Below are positions 46,246 to 60,792 of a stretch of DNA of 64,000 bases, piece after piece. The stretch lies in contig JADNRY010000010.1 of NCBI GenBank assembly GCA_015501585.1, positions 682,001-746,000 of the forward strand, written 5' to 3'. This stretch comes from Rhodocollybia butyracea. Taxonomy: Eukaryota; Basidiomycota; Agaricomycetes; Agaricales; Omphalotaceae. The notes below the pieces were generated by a model. It was not told the origin of the DNA. It made no database searches and saw only the letters and a program-made list of their open reading frames with translations. The translations under genes and the position numbers were made by a program. Within the stretch, counting starts at the first letter, position 1; every line of letters starts with the position of its first letter.

Positions 46246-47887
46246 CTAATCAAGAATCTGCACTTTGATAGCGCCTTGTGTGGGATCAGCCGCGACGTGA
46301 AAAGCTGCAATAGCTTCTTCCAAAGCGAATCTGTGAGTGACCAGGGGCTTAACATTGATAAGTCCACCAGCGATCAGTCGGATTGCTTTCGGATACTATC
46401 AAATAAAACTTGAGTGAATCCAGCTTTAGTTCTGATCATCAATAGAAACACACCTGGTTAGCGTAACGGTATTGGAATTGAAGATCAATCTCGTTGGCGC
46501 TGAGGTGCATGAAAGGGAACTGTTCGCAGGATCAGAAAGTAAGAAACAGAGTAAATTTTGTGAGCATCGCGTACCAGCTGCTCGTTCCTTCCAACACCGA
46601 TGATAAAGACTTTGGCCCCAAAGCCGACAGACTAATTATAATCGATTTCTCCAGTCTATCTCCGTGGGTAAACAAAAAAACCACTCACGAAGATCGCAGT
46701 TTGGATGCTACTCTCAACACCGGTGCACTCCAAAGCCAACTTGAGAGGTACACCTGCGACTTTCTTGATCACCTCAGCCTGGTCCTTCGGTGAAGCGTTT
46801 CTATCGATCATCACCGTGCGCACCCCAGGTACAAGCGATTTGGCGAAATCCAGACGGCTTTGGAAAAGATCGGTGATAATGATAGGTTCTGCCCCAGCGG
46901 CTCTGGCACTAAGGAGTGATACTAAACCGATAGGACCCGCGCCACTAGAGATTTATTTAGTTATGCGACCAAGGAAAAGTTAATTAGACGTTACCAAATA
47001 ATGACTGGGTCTCCAAGGCGTAGGCCAGCACGATCGATGCCTGCAAGTGCGACAGCAAGCGGTTCACATAGAGAGCCCTCCTCAAAAGAGACATTATCTG
47101 GCAACCGATGAAGCCATTCAGCAGGGTGTACGTGCCACCGAGTCAGAGTGCCTATCAAGGACATCAGGAATATGACGGGGATTGCAGAAAGAATATGACT
47201 ATACCATGATACGGAGGAGTAGAGAAGAATACTACGTCTGGGCATCCATTGTAACGTCCAATTTTGCATGCGTCACACTTTGAGCAGGGAACACCGACCT
47301 CCATAGCTACTCGATCGCCTGTGTTTATATGCTCAGAGTTGACTGATTAGAAAAGAGCCTGGGAACTGACTGACCAGCTTTCCATTCAGTGACTCCTTCC
47401 CCAACTTCGATAATTTCTCCAGCAGATTCGTGGCCGGAGCCACACTGATACAACCGACAGTTGAGAAATGTATAGGCTTCTGATACTATCATTCAAAGAT
47501 ACCTCATCTGTGACAATCATCGAACCAATTCCACCATGTTTCCAGAAGTGAACGTCGCTTCTATATGATATCCTACAGTGTCAGATACTCGTTACATATC
47601 GGAAGGAACCTGACTTGCCCACATATTCCGGTGGCGCGAACGTGGATGAGTACTTGTCCAGGACCAGGCTTTGGCTTTGGCTTTTCTACTAGATGAATCT
47701 CATGCGCTGGATTGCTGATATTTCTGTAAGCATGAGGAAGGGGTATCGGAGAAAGTAGCACAAACTAGAAAGCAGCAATGTTTGCCGTGCCCGGTGGTTT
47801 CTCACCAGGATTCAACACACGGAATTCGGGATGTTGGAGGATTTTTTTTGGATCATAGATCTCTGGATTCCCAACAGTGAGCGACAT
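46246..47887 (-). CDS. Zinc-dependent polyol dehydrogenase (L-arabinitol 4-dehydrogenase/xylitol dehydrogenase type)
   Basis: A medium-chain dehydrogenase oxidising a sugar alcohol with NAD+, as in fungal pentose catabolism. ATG at 47887 (MSLTVGNPEIYDP). Family landmarks: GQVLIHVRATGICG|SDVHFWKHG (zinc Cys), CGSGHESAGEIIEVG, GDRVAMEVGVPCSKCDACK...YNGCPDV (structural zinc cysteines), PYHGTLTRWHVHPAEWLHRLPDN, GAGPIGLVSLLSARAAGAEPIIITD. C-terminus GAIKVQILD. The text around PYHGTL and the 'GIDRAGLRLGDPV' segment resembles L-arabinitol 4-dehydrogenase most. The intron after CG uses a GC donor (GCAAGT at 47618). Convergent with HSP78, 134 bp apart. Confidence 0.88.
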
Positions 47888-48821
47888 TGTTATCGATTGG
47901 CGATCGGAATGGGAGGGAATTGGGAGGGAAAACTTATTTCGTTTCCATCCGAGTACTTATGGAGGCGAGTCCGGACCGCCGGTCTTATATTCTTCCACAA
48001 ACCGACAAAGATTATCGGGCCATATATGATGCTCGAACCATCGGCCACGATTGATATCTTCCCATGGCCAGAATTCTGAACCTATCCAATAGTGCGAGAA
48101 GTATACTCGCAATAATCGGACCGAGCGGTCCGCGAGTTTTTTAATCAGCCAGAACGCACCGTCGCTATCATCCCTCATGAGCATATATACCGTACTCATA
48201 CTTCAACGGATGCTCTCATCTGAAATGTCGCTTGGATATAGAGACGATTTGTAAACGAAACCCCGAAACCCCATGGGATATAGACGAACTGCGATGCCAG
48301 CAATACTCGGCTCAGTAGTTGCAGTTGCGTACTATATAACTTTTTGGTCTTTCTGCATCAAAATTGGAAAGTTGATATCGCACAATTGAATTGATTCTGC
48401 TCCCAAATCGACTGCTTCAACTTTCTGGGTCTCGTAGTCCACTCCCCACGCAAAATGTATTTGGACATCAAATTCAATGCGATGTATTTCCAGCGAAATC
48501 TCGACTAGATACACTGAACGCTACTAATATTACAAGTAACTAGTATCGTTCCCTTGTTCTCAGCAGTCAATGACGGGATGATGTATACGTTTTTGCGAAG
48601 TTGTCAGGATAGTGGGAGAAGTCGATGAGTGGACCCACAACAGAAGTTGTGGCGTTTGTGTGGTATCTACGAAACGAAGAACAAAGCACGTTGATATCAT
48701 ACCAAGTTGTCGCCCTATCGCAGATATAGCAGTTTTTGTTCTCGAATCCGAGACATTTCATTTGGCAGCCACAAGACCATCTCTCAGAGATACTCTTTGG
48801 GCAGCTTTTCAACTCAACGTT
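47888..48821. other. Region with two coding-like minus-strand frames and a 5' leader
   Basis: On the minus strand, 48514-48332 (60 codons, EISLEIHRIEFDVQIHFAWG...) and 48199-47957 (80 codons, RLLRVYFSHYWIGSEFWPWE...) have protein-like composition and could be exons of one small gene, but no splice join was found. From about 48620 the plus strand is related to 56570-56815 (GTGGACCCACAACAG..., CAGTTTTTGTTCTCGA), a shared 5' flank of the effector-like genes. Confidence 0.35.
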
Positions 48822-51983
<3,162 letters not shown>

Positions 51984-52249
51984 CCTCTTCCTACTGTTCT
52001 AAAGTTATGTTTTGTTGTGGAACTTGCTACATCTGTACTGTTAATTTCATGTGTTCATATTTGCTCCTTATACTAGTGTCCTTCTTTTCCTGTAAGCACG
52101 CCAAATGTTGATCATGGTCATGGGTAGTATTGTTTGATTTATACGTGAGATGTGTTTATATGCATGCATGGAGATACATAAGTACGCACATGGGGTGCAT
52201 ATCTGGCACATGCAGTAGGCAGGCTTGAGCCACTCTCTAAATCTAAATG
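51984..52249. other. 3' flank shared by effector-like copies 1 and 2
   Basis: Matches 55789-56000 (GTTCTAAAGT.ATGTTTTG.TGTGGAACTTGCTACATCTGTACT) and, more weakly, 60640-60790. No gene. Confidence 0.6.
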
Positions 52250-52255
52250 ATCTAA

Positions 52256-52560
52256 ACTTCCAATGAAATCTGCTACTGCCATTAGATTGACAAACTCGCT
52301 ATACTAGAGCTATTCTTGGATGGAGTCTGGGATTGACGCATGAGGAACAAACGTTTGGTAAAGAGAAGGCATGATTGATATGACTCCGAGGCTCGGGGAG
52401 TTGGAAATGACGATGAAGAGAGGGAGCAGAGTGTCGACGGAGAAAGCAGGTGCAGACTTATTTGCTGATGTTCAGATGTAATTGATATTGCTTTGATATT
52501 GCTACTAGATTCGAATTCGGTGACGATTGCCATGAGTTCTGGGGATCTGCGATTTTATCC
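52256..52560 (-). pseudogene. VPS9-gene fragment after copy 1
   Basis: On the minus strand this aligns with the window-edge VPS9 gene around 63505-63790 (AGTCTGCTACTGCCAT.AGATTGACAA; GAGAGGGAGCAGAGTGTCGACGGAGAAAGCAGGTGCAGA). The encoded SQTPSKNSS and FSVDTLCSL-like stretches correspond to SQTPSKNGS and FSLDTLFPL of the intact gene, but with frameshifts and no conserved helix GEQAYCLVNL. A duplicated, non-functional piece. Confidence 0.75.
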
Positions 52561-52728
52561 TGTTCCCTTACCGGATCTATTGTCCTGATTTCCTCGACTC
52601 CGCCTCTCATCAAAATTCTTAATCCTTCCTTCCTTCCTTCCTTACAACGAGGTGCACATGATCTGAAAAGTTAGCAGTACGGCTTACAAGTTAGTAGGCT
52701 TGTCAATTAGTTACAGACTGCCAACGTT

Positions 52729-55700
52729 ATGGAGGTGGATATTTTGAATTCCTTCCCCAATATCCAGGATCCCGAACACGCCGCCCACTTTATTCGCGCA
52801 TTGCTCAAAAGATCTGTCGAGGACTCTCCTTCGTTGAAACTTTGCCTAGCGACACTAGTTGGAGACTCCGTTCTTCATGAAAAGCTTAGAGCTGCGCATG
52901 AAGTACGAGATGTGGAAGTACTTAAGAGGCTTTGCGGTCCGTCTATTCTGCTCTGTTCGTCACAAACTAATTTACGAAAATGTTTATACTCGAATGCAGT
53001 ATATGTCGAACGGCATTCCTGGAAGTCAAACCCTTGACTTCCTAACGTGATGAAAATACTTCGTGGTCTAGAATCTAATGGAGCTATCAGCAAGATAGCT
53101 AGAGGCGAGCACCAATGGTCCGTTTGGACTCCTAGACAGTTAGAAGTCAGTCCAGAATCAAGCGATTTTTCTCATATCCGAGACCTCCAGATCCCGGACC
53201 TCTGGGGCTCTGGCGATGTGCCTCTAGTGGTCCTCCATAAACTAGGCAGCTTCCAACATGATTAAACCGGATATTTTCCTCTACAACCCACACGTTTGTG
53301 CATAAACTTCCCTCGAAACTTAGCCCTTACTCGTGTTTAGATTTTTGGTTAATACTTCAGGTACCGGAAAAACCAGGTTACTTTTCGAAGGTCTCTGTCT
53401 CCATTGGGGCCTATATCTCCCATGCATTATCGATTCCATCGGCCTTGGAGCTATGGATCTCTCTACTGCCATAGAGGAACTCAAGTTACGCCGGTTGCCC
53501 CCCAGCTCCGACATTGATTACACCATAATTCTCCAGAACAATTTACATGCAACTTACCGAGCAGTCAGTATCACTCTATTGGCGCGGCTCGTAGTCTTCC
53601 AGGTGTACTTGAAGACTTGCGTCGAGGACGGGTTTTGTCATGACCACCGAAAACGTTGGCTGGAAGTGCAAATCTTTCCCGAGGCCGCCATGCCAATAGA
53701 TGACCCTTTTGAATTAATAAGAGACCAAGTCGCGCGCGCTCATTTAAGTGATGCCGAGCTCGACGCAGCCATAACACACACCTTAGAAGACATACAAAGC
53801 ATATGGGAGATTTCTTCAGGCGAATTCTTCTACATCGCCCTTGATGAAGCTAATGTGGCTTCGCAAAAACACATCGATTCCTTCGAAGATGAGCATGGTC
53901 GTTATCCAATTTTAAAAGAGATTATTCGTACTTTACAACGGAGGATGGGCCATCTGCCTATCAAGTTTGTTGTGGCTGGAACGGTGATTCCACCAGAGCA
54001 CTTTCAATCAAAAATCAGAGAGTGGGATAGTTTCCGTTGGTGCTCAGACACTGGGTCGTTTGATAATCCAGACGTTCAGCGACAGTATATTTCCCAGTTC
54101 TTGCCTCCAGATTTGAAAAACTCGGACAAAGGCCTAATTCTGCTAGATCGTATGTGGCGCTGGTTAAGAGGGAGGTCAGTGTGCTCTCCTTTCACTTGAA
54201 TATAAAATTTCTGCTCATAGTCCCAGGCATCGTTATACAGCATCTTATCTAACTGTTCTGCTTAACAATAACTACGAAAGTCCTCATACGTTGCTGGGAG
54301 ACTAAATTCGAAGGATTGCTGGATACCTTCCTCCCGATAATAGTGAGTTTTCACGAGGGAGAAAGCATGCAACAATGAATGGTATTCTTCACTTGGCTCG
54401 ACGATAGTGTGTTTGACGGATATTTGTAATGTGACCATGTCGACTGATGCATTTGACAGAATCGACCAGCATGATTGGGATGCACCGGACGGTAATTAGC
54501 TTTCTGACTACTTCAGAGGGATGTTTTGATTGCTCGATCAATGACATTAATGACAGAGCACTCGTCACGCAGGACTATGGTTACTTTGTGGATACAGCGT
54601 GCTCACAGATTGCTTTGGATGAACCCATGACAATACTTTATGGTGCGGGATGGTTCAGAGATAGTCAAAGCAACTATGGGATTCCGAATTTTAACTGGTT
54701 TGCTTATGTATCTGAGGCTGAAGCCCCCCCTTCGTACTTTGCTCAGTTTTTGGCACTGTCGTTTGCTCTTCTTTTTGACGGTTTCAAGGATGCTTCAGAT
54801 GCGTTTACCATCTTCGGTTCTCCCACCCCACCTCCGAAGGCGAAACTAGTCACCTTCAACACAGCAGGGGAAGCCACGGATGTTCACTTTTCGGAAAACA
54901 TCCCTCGTCGACTGGTTTGGACGGCGAAAACTCCGTTAGAAATGCTCGCTTGGTTCAAGCATGAATGCGATGAGCCATTCTGTGTGTTATCCTTTCCTCC
55001 AAGTGAACGCGTAACACTGGTTTTCTGTCTTCAACTACCTGATGCCTGTTGTCTCTGGGTATTTGTTGTTGTGCCATCAAAGTATTTGGTTGAAAATCCC
55101 GATTTCGCCCAGGATGTTGACTATCTTCAGCCTCGCAAGCTATTTTGTGACCAGGTATAACTTCGTTTCTGAGCTCTGCTGTCATCAATGGCCTCACTCT
55201 TTTACAGCCTGAAATTCTTTCAGCACTTGACGAATTGCCCAATCCTTATCTCGACGTTGGCGCCTTCGCAGTTCTTCGTGTTTCAGGATCATTTTGGGTC
55301 AAAATTGCACCCGAGATTACGTTCCCTCCTGAGCAACTTCCAGCAGCACTACTTAACATTCAGAAATTCAGGGAGCATCGAAAGATTTTTCCAAGGACAT
55401 GCTTATGCGCCGTATTTCTCGCATTATCGCTGAATGGAATATAAGTACACCCTCAACCTTATTGGTACCTCCCTCTTCCTTCGAATCCAACCATTTCCAT
55501 AAGCCACCAAAGAAGCATGCTAGATCGAAGGCGAAACTGAATGGGGCTCGTAAAGTGTATACGGGTTTCGGGGGCACTGTAATACACGGCAAACGGCCGA
55601 AACGGGCTGGCGCTAGCTCCATTTTTCACTCTTCTACGGACATTAAGGACGGGAAAACTTTACGGGCTCGTCGCAGCAGAATTGCTGACGTTGCTACAGG

Positions 55701-55788
55701 ACGGGCACCACCTGGCGTTCCTCGACCAGGTCTTGCCCCATCATCATCTGCTCTGTCACGTCTTTATATTTTGCACAAGCGAGTCTAA
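52729..55788 (+). pseudogene. Crinkler/CR-effector-like P-loop NTPase gene, copy 2 (broken)
   Basis: Close paralogue of copy 1 throughout, with the same introns. It keeps the longest open stretch: 53333-54199 runs from Walker A (FLVNTSGTGKT) through FYIALDEANVAS to WRWLRGR. The C-terminal part 54447-55160 and the basic tail (HGKRPKRAG; SRIADVATGRAPPGVPRPG) are also open. Lesions: TGA in the winged-helix part (near 53035, where copy 1 has GAA), a deletion of about 22 nt near 53263 with small direct repeats at its ends, and TAA at 54303-54305 where copy 1 has TAC. The C-terminal domain has CLQLPDA where copy 3 has the nuclease-like IQCK, so nuclease activity is not predicted even for an ancestor. 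Confidence 0.6.
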
Positions 55789-56049
55789 CTTCGTTCTTAC
55801 TGTTCTAAAGTCATGTTTTGCTGTGGAACTTGCTACATCTGTACTATTATAATGACATGTATTGTTATTCGCTCCTTAAACTAGTGCCGTTTTTTGCCTG
55901 TAAGCATATGGTCATGGCTAATATTGTTTTATACATGAGAGATATTCATACACGGAGACGTGCCTGCAGTTTTGTAGGCAGAGCTTGAGTACTGGAGTGC
56001 CTATCGGATATCCTCTTATGCGTTTACTTCACTCTCTAAATTTAAACTT

Positions 56050-56450
56050 ATAATGAAGTCTGCTACTGCCATTGGATTGACAAGGCAATAAGCTTGCTCT
56101 CTAGCTGTACTAGAGCTTTTCTTGGCCCTTGGACGAAGTCTAGGATTGGCGCATGGGATGAAAATGTTTAGTGAAGAGAAAGCATGATATGACTCGGAGG
56201 CGCGCGCTGAAAATGACGACGGAAATGAGGAGAGGGAACATAGCGTCGAGGGAGAGAGCAGGTGCAGACTTATGCGCTTTTTTCCTGTTCCTTACTCATG
56301 GGATCTTTTGTCCTCATTTCCTCAGTTCCTGCGGAGGTTAACCTCGATGTCTTCGGTGTCTGTTTGCGGGGGGGGGGAAACATATCATCTTTCTTTAAAG
56401 GAACAGCTCTTCTTCATCTGCTTTCTGTCGCTGTTCTTAAAGTAGCGGGG
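56050..56450 (-). pseudogene. VPS9-gene fragment after copy 2
   Basis: Aligns with 63505-64000 of the intact VPS9 gene: GTCTGCTACTGCCAT.GGATTGACAAGGCAATAAGCTTGCTC, GATATGA, GAGGAGAGGGAACA.AG.GTCGAGGGAGA, then CCTCATTTCCTCAGT and AACAGCTCTTCTTCATC. Internal deletions (about 56275) and indels break the frame. It extends further into the VPS9 gene than the copy-1 fragment. Confidence 0.75.
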
Positions 56451-56569
56451 GCTGAGATCCGAGACGGGTTCCTTCAAGTCAATCACACAAGGTAGTTTGG
56501 TTAGGCTATCTGTTTGCTATCTGTCGTTCAACAGTATCACCATTTATGGTTATTCTGATCGCACGAGTG

Positions 56570-56815
56570 TTTGATGTGTGGACCCACAACAGGAGGTCGC
56601 TGTTGTTCTTCTGCCATATCTACCATTCATTGAAGAACAAAGGCATCTTGATACCGACAAATACTAAAAATAATAAGTTACGAATTGAGTACTTCATGTA
56701 TTTCTAAGTTGTCGCCAAGTTGGTTGTCGCAGTGACCTGGTTCGAAGGCACAACAGTTTTTGTTCTCGATTTCGAGACATTCTTCGTTTGTTGTTCGTTT
56801 GGCAGCCCACGGTAC
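56570..56815 (+). repeat. 5' flank remnant of copy-1 type upstream of copy 3
   Basis: Related to 48620-48790: GTGGACCCACAACAG, then ATCTAC.A..CGAAGAACAAAG-like text, then GTTGTCGCC, CAGTTTTTGTTCTCGA.TTCGAGACAT and TTTGGCAGCC. The likeness ends at about 56815, before copy 3 begins. Copy 3's own protein is of another subfamily. Confidence 0.65.
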
Positions 56816-56966
56816 CCATGGAAACTTAATTATCATCTATACTGTTCCTTAGATAGTAACTTCTAAAAAGTATTTAAAACATATCGAATAGCAAAGCTTT
56901 TACATCCTCGAACTGTCCTTGAACCAATCTCGAGCACTCTTTCCTTCTGGTTTATTTTTCAAAAAC

Positions 56967-59900
56967 ATGCTCCCGTTGAATTCGCCCCGCGAGAGGCGCA
57001 TGGAGGAGTCGGACCCCCGACGACCTATAACTATTGGTATGCTCATAGGTCTTTCGACGCCCATCACCCTTCTGATGAGACTTCATAGGCAGTGAATCCG
57101 GCTTTCAAGAGACAAGTCCAGAGGGCAAAACTGTGACCACAGAATCATTACTATCCGGTACGCATGTAGACATTTGGCACGGCTGGTTTTTTAATATGGC
57201 AAATCAGACCGGTTTTCTTGGGAAAATCTGCACCAGCTCACAGAAGGCCTTCGACCTAAGATGGAGCAGCTAATTAAAGATGAAATCCACATACCTTTCT
57301 GGGAGCCCCAAATCGATGGCATTTCGCCAGAAATCCAACAATTTATACATGATCTCAGGCTTCCTCGAGCCCGTGGTGCTGGACACACTCATCTGCCCGA
57401 GATGGTATTGCATCGGCTGGGCTGTTTTCAAGAGAATGAGAAATTAAGGAAACGACTTCATATCTTATTTAGTACCAATACTCACAAGTAAGTGGTCCTT
57501 TATACCTGTTACTACTGGCAGTCATTGTGATGCGCTCATTCAAGGATATACATGAATACCTCTGGCTCTGGAAAGACTAGAACAGTGTTGGAACACTTAT
57601 GTGCTCACTGGGGTCTGTATCTGACCTGTCACCGCGACTCCCGCATCGGGTCATTAGATATAGAGTACGCCATAAGGAACATCGAGAGCCATAAGTTGTT
57701 TCAAAGCACACTTCCTTATGCACCAAGTCTTCTCGTGACGCCTGAAGACAAAACCGCTTATCGTCTCAGTCACGACTATCCAGAGCATGCTGTAATTGAG
57801 GACCACGAGGTCCTAGAAGAAAGGATCAAAATTTTCCGGGATGGTTGGTTCCAGTATGGCGAATTCCTCCAAGCGCTGCGGAATAACCGAAGGGTGGTCA
57901 ACTTTGAGATCTCTCTTGTACTACTGGCCCGCCTGCTCGTCTTGCAAGAGTTTGTTAAGACATTGGTTAGTATGGATCAGGATATAAACCAAATGCAACA
58001 GAAACGAAGATGGTTATATATTCAGCTTTATCCTGAAATGCTTTCTGACGAAGACAACTGCGGGGACATATTCACTCAGTGCAGGGACAATATTGCCAGT
58101 ATGTTCTCTGGAGATCTCTCGATTTCCGAAAAGGTGGAAATCATAGAAAAGAACTTGAAGGGTATCGTTAAGGAGCTCCAAGCTACTTTAGAAACTGCGC
58201 CTCTGGGTCGTTTGCTTGATATCGTGGTTGACGAATGCCAGTTTGCCCCGAAAGCTATCGAGAGTGCCTTTCGATCCACCGACTTGATTTCAAATGGCCC
58301 AATTCTTCGTGAGCTGGCCAAATGCTTTAGAGTCATTGAAAGTGCCTGTTTTATCTTTACGGGGACAGGTCTATCCCGAGAGATAATATTTGAACCACCT
58401 TGGTGGCCGTTGTTGCAAAGCCGGCATTTTGTGACCATGTACACGAAACAGATTCATTCGATGACCCAGATGTCCAGCTCAAGTATCTCGAAATGTTTTT
58501 CCCCCCAGATGCCTGGCACACTCCGGCGGTTCAACGTCTTTGCCGTAGAATTTGCTTTTGGCTTCGAGGGAGGTAAGCAGTTTTCGACCTACATTTCCAA
58601 CCTGAGAAGCTGACTGTATGTCTTGTTGTTTATTGAAGACTCAGATTCACTGTAGACTTTATATCCTTGGTGTTGCAGAATGGATACCAGAATATGAACA
58701 AGCTCCTCAATGAATACATCCAAAGTTTGGCTGGTTTCATACCGGCCGATTACACTCCCATGGACCACGAGAGTATCTCCCCGATGATTCGTTACCCACC
58801 ATTAGCGTTCGACTTCGAAAATCTAAACGAAGAAATGAGAGACTTGATCCAGAAAATCTCCCATGAATATCTTTTTACCTCGAAACTTGCTACGGGAATT
58901 GGAAGAAATGAAAGCAAATATATACAGCTTGGATTTGCCAGAATTCGGAGGGAATCGGGCGGTTACGTCACCACAATTGACGAACCTCTTGTTCTGTTGG
59001 CATGCTCGATATGGTTCAACAACAAGCATTCTGACAGCATATACAGTACTCTGGCCGTCGTATACAGCAGCATGATTCGAGTGGACGGAATGGATATGGA
59101 TTGGAAGAGTTCATCTGTCACTATCTCCTATGTGCTTTTCAAGAGCGTAGGAAGTTGAATGATATCTTTGATTTCAGCAAGGTCGGGAAGGACAACAACA
59201 TCTTGGGAAACAAGTTGGCAACTTTGGTAACGCTCCATCTAGATGATAGTGGCGAGCTTGTGGAAGGCAAGGTCAGACTGTCTTCCACAGAACCGAGCCT
59301 TTTTGGGCCAGTGGGGTTGAGAATTGGGGCGGGATCGAAGGGGCACTCAGTTTTAAAAGACTGGGTCAGTTTAAAGCGCCACACCGCGTTTTGTTTTCCA
59401 ATGAACCACATGGGACCTGATATCATGTGCTTTCTCAAACTGGAAGATGCGAAGGAGGAAAAGGCCCAAGGGGACGAAGATGACCAATTCGATTCCCCTT
59501 CTACCTATGTTTGTCTCGCCATTCAATGTAAACTCTATCGGGCGAGGGGATCACTTGTGCCCCCCATGAAGTTGCGAGAAGCTATTGCAACTATTACACC
59601 ACAAGATTTCTTCAAACATCGTGTGAGTTTCTTTTCGTGGACTGCAAGGCTTCGGTTGGCTGATCACTGATGTTTTCAAAGCAATCGGAAAATTTATCGA
59701 AATCTTCTGAAAAACGAGAGGACATTTTGAATGCCCTTCACAACCTCGGAAAGCATTTGAAGAAGGATCCACTGGCAGGTGAATACGGGGTTATACGCAT
59801 TATCTGTGGCTTTCCGGTGGAGGTCGATCTCTCCAAGGCGTTTGTAAAGGGAGAGAAAACGGATGAATCGGAGGAGCCAAGTACTAAGAAGCGACAAACT

Positions 59901-60206
59901 GACGATCTTCAAGGCCCACTAGCAAAGTTTTCCCGTGATCGTTTGATTCGTGAAACCAAAAATTCAAACAAGGATATTCTGAAAGTCATCGAGCGGAGCG
60001 CTACAGATGCGAAAATCAAAAAAGACTCTTCTCTCGATGAAAACGATCCAGCTGTCTTGGGGCTCAGAGCAGAACCTGTCTTCCAGAACTTAACAATGGA
60101 TCATGGGCGCTTGATTGTTGAACGGGCAATGATGGAGATCGAGATGTGTCGTGGTACAGAGCGAGAACGAAAACGCAAGTTTTCGTATCTTGACTTAGCA
60201 ACATAG
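56967..60206 (+). CDS. Crinkler/CR-effector-like P-loop NTPase with PD-(D/E)xK-like C-terminus, copy 3
   Basis: About 950 residues in seven or so exons; introns 57037-57088, 57158-57207, 57488-57544, about 58573-58639, 59060-59109 and one ending at 59681. Order: Arg/Glu-rich start; helical segment (ENLHQLTEGLRPKMEQLI); Walker A YMNTSGSGKT (residues about 142-151, Asn in place of the first Gly); Walker B LLDIVVDECQ (about 366-371); RRICFWLRGR. A C-terminal domain has MGPDIMCFLKLED then YVCLAIQCKLYRARG, the D...QxK form of the PD-(D/E)xK nuclease core; a Lys-rich tail follows. One frame change is needed near 58440-58455, where likeness to copies 1 and 2 (DSFDDPDVQ) continues in another frame; no intron fits. 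Role as a toxin-like effector is inferred from family resemblance only. Confidence 0.6.
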
Positions 60207-60792
60207 TGCATAAACTAATATTATGTACCTGGCCTATTTGATTAAGTATCACAGACATTGAACTTTTCGGAAAACATCCCTTGTCTTTAAAGATGGCCAA
60301 CACTGGTTAGTAGGTTAAGTTTATTACTGGCTTGTGACCAAACAGGCCCTGCGCTGATCCATATGTGCTACTCAGCCTCAAATTAGCTACTGCGACAATT
60401 CTAGCTTGCTGTCATAATGTCTTCACATTTACACCTGAATACTGGCATATGCTAAACTTCGTGCGCCGTTTTTTTTCTTTTTCTGCTTTTTTTTTTTCCC
60501 TCTTCTACCGACTACCGCCACCGTACTAAGACGCAACTTACGCACTCGTCGCAGCAGAATTGCGTGTGCTTAAGGACAACTGCGTATTCTGCACTGCATC
60601 ATTCTGCCGTCACGTCTTACATCCGCAGCACTCTACTTTTCTCTTTTAGTCATCTCGCTACATCTGTACTGTGTTACTTTGTTAAAAACATGTTTTGGGT
60701 TGTGCCAGTGCCTTGACTGATACGCGAAAGATATTCATACATGGAGATAGATACGTACGTGCAGATTTGTAGGCCGAGCTTGAGCACTGGTC
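60207..60792. other. 3' flank with remnant of copy-1/2 C-terminal exon
   Basis: From 60540 to about 60790 the sequence resembles 55670-56000: CTCGTCGCAGCAGAATTGC, TCTGCCGTCACGTCTT, CATCTGTACTGT, GAAAGATATTCATACATGGAGA, TTGTAGGC.GAGCTTGAG.ACTGG. This is the end of the basic-tail exon and 3' flank of the copy-1/2 type, now without a frame. The first 330 bp hold nothing recognised apart from a T-rich tract near 60468-60498. Confidence 0.6.

Noticed and set aside
48612..48821. In-frame N-terminal extension of effector-like copy 1
   Set aside because: Copy 2 starts at the ATG equivalent to 48822, and the upstream segment is shared with a non-coding flank at 56570-56815, so it is treated as 5' flank.
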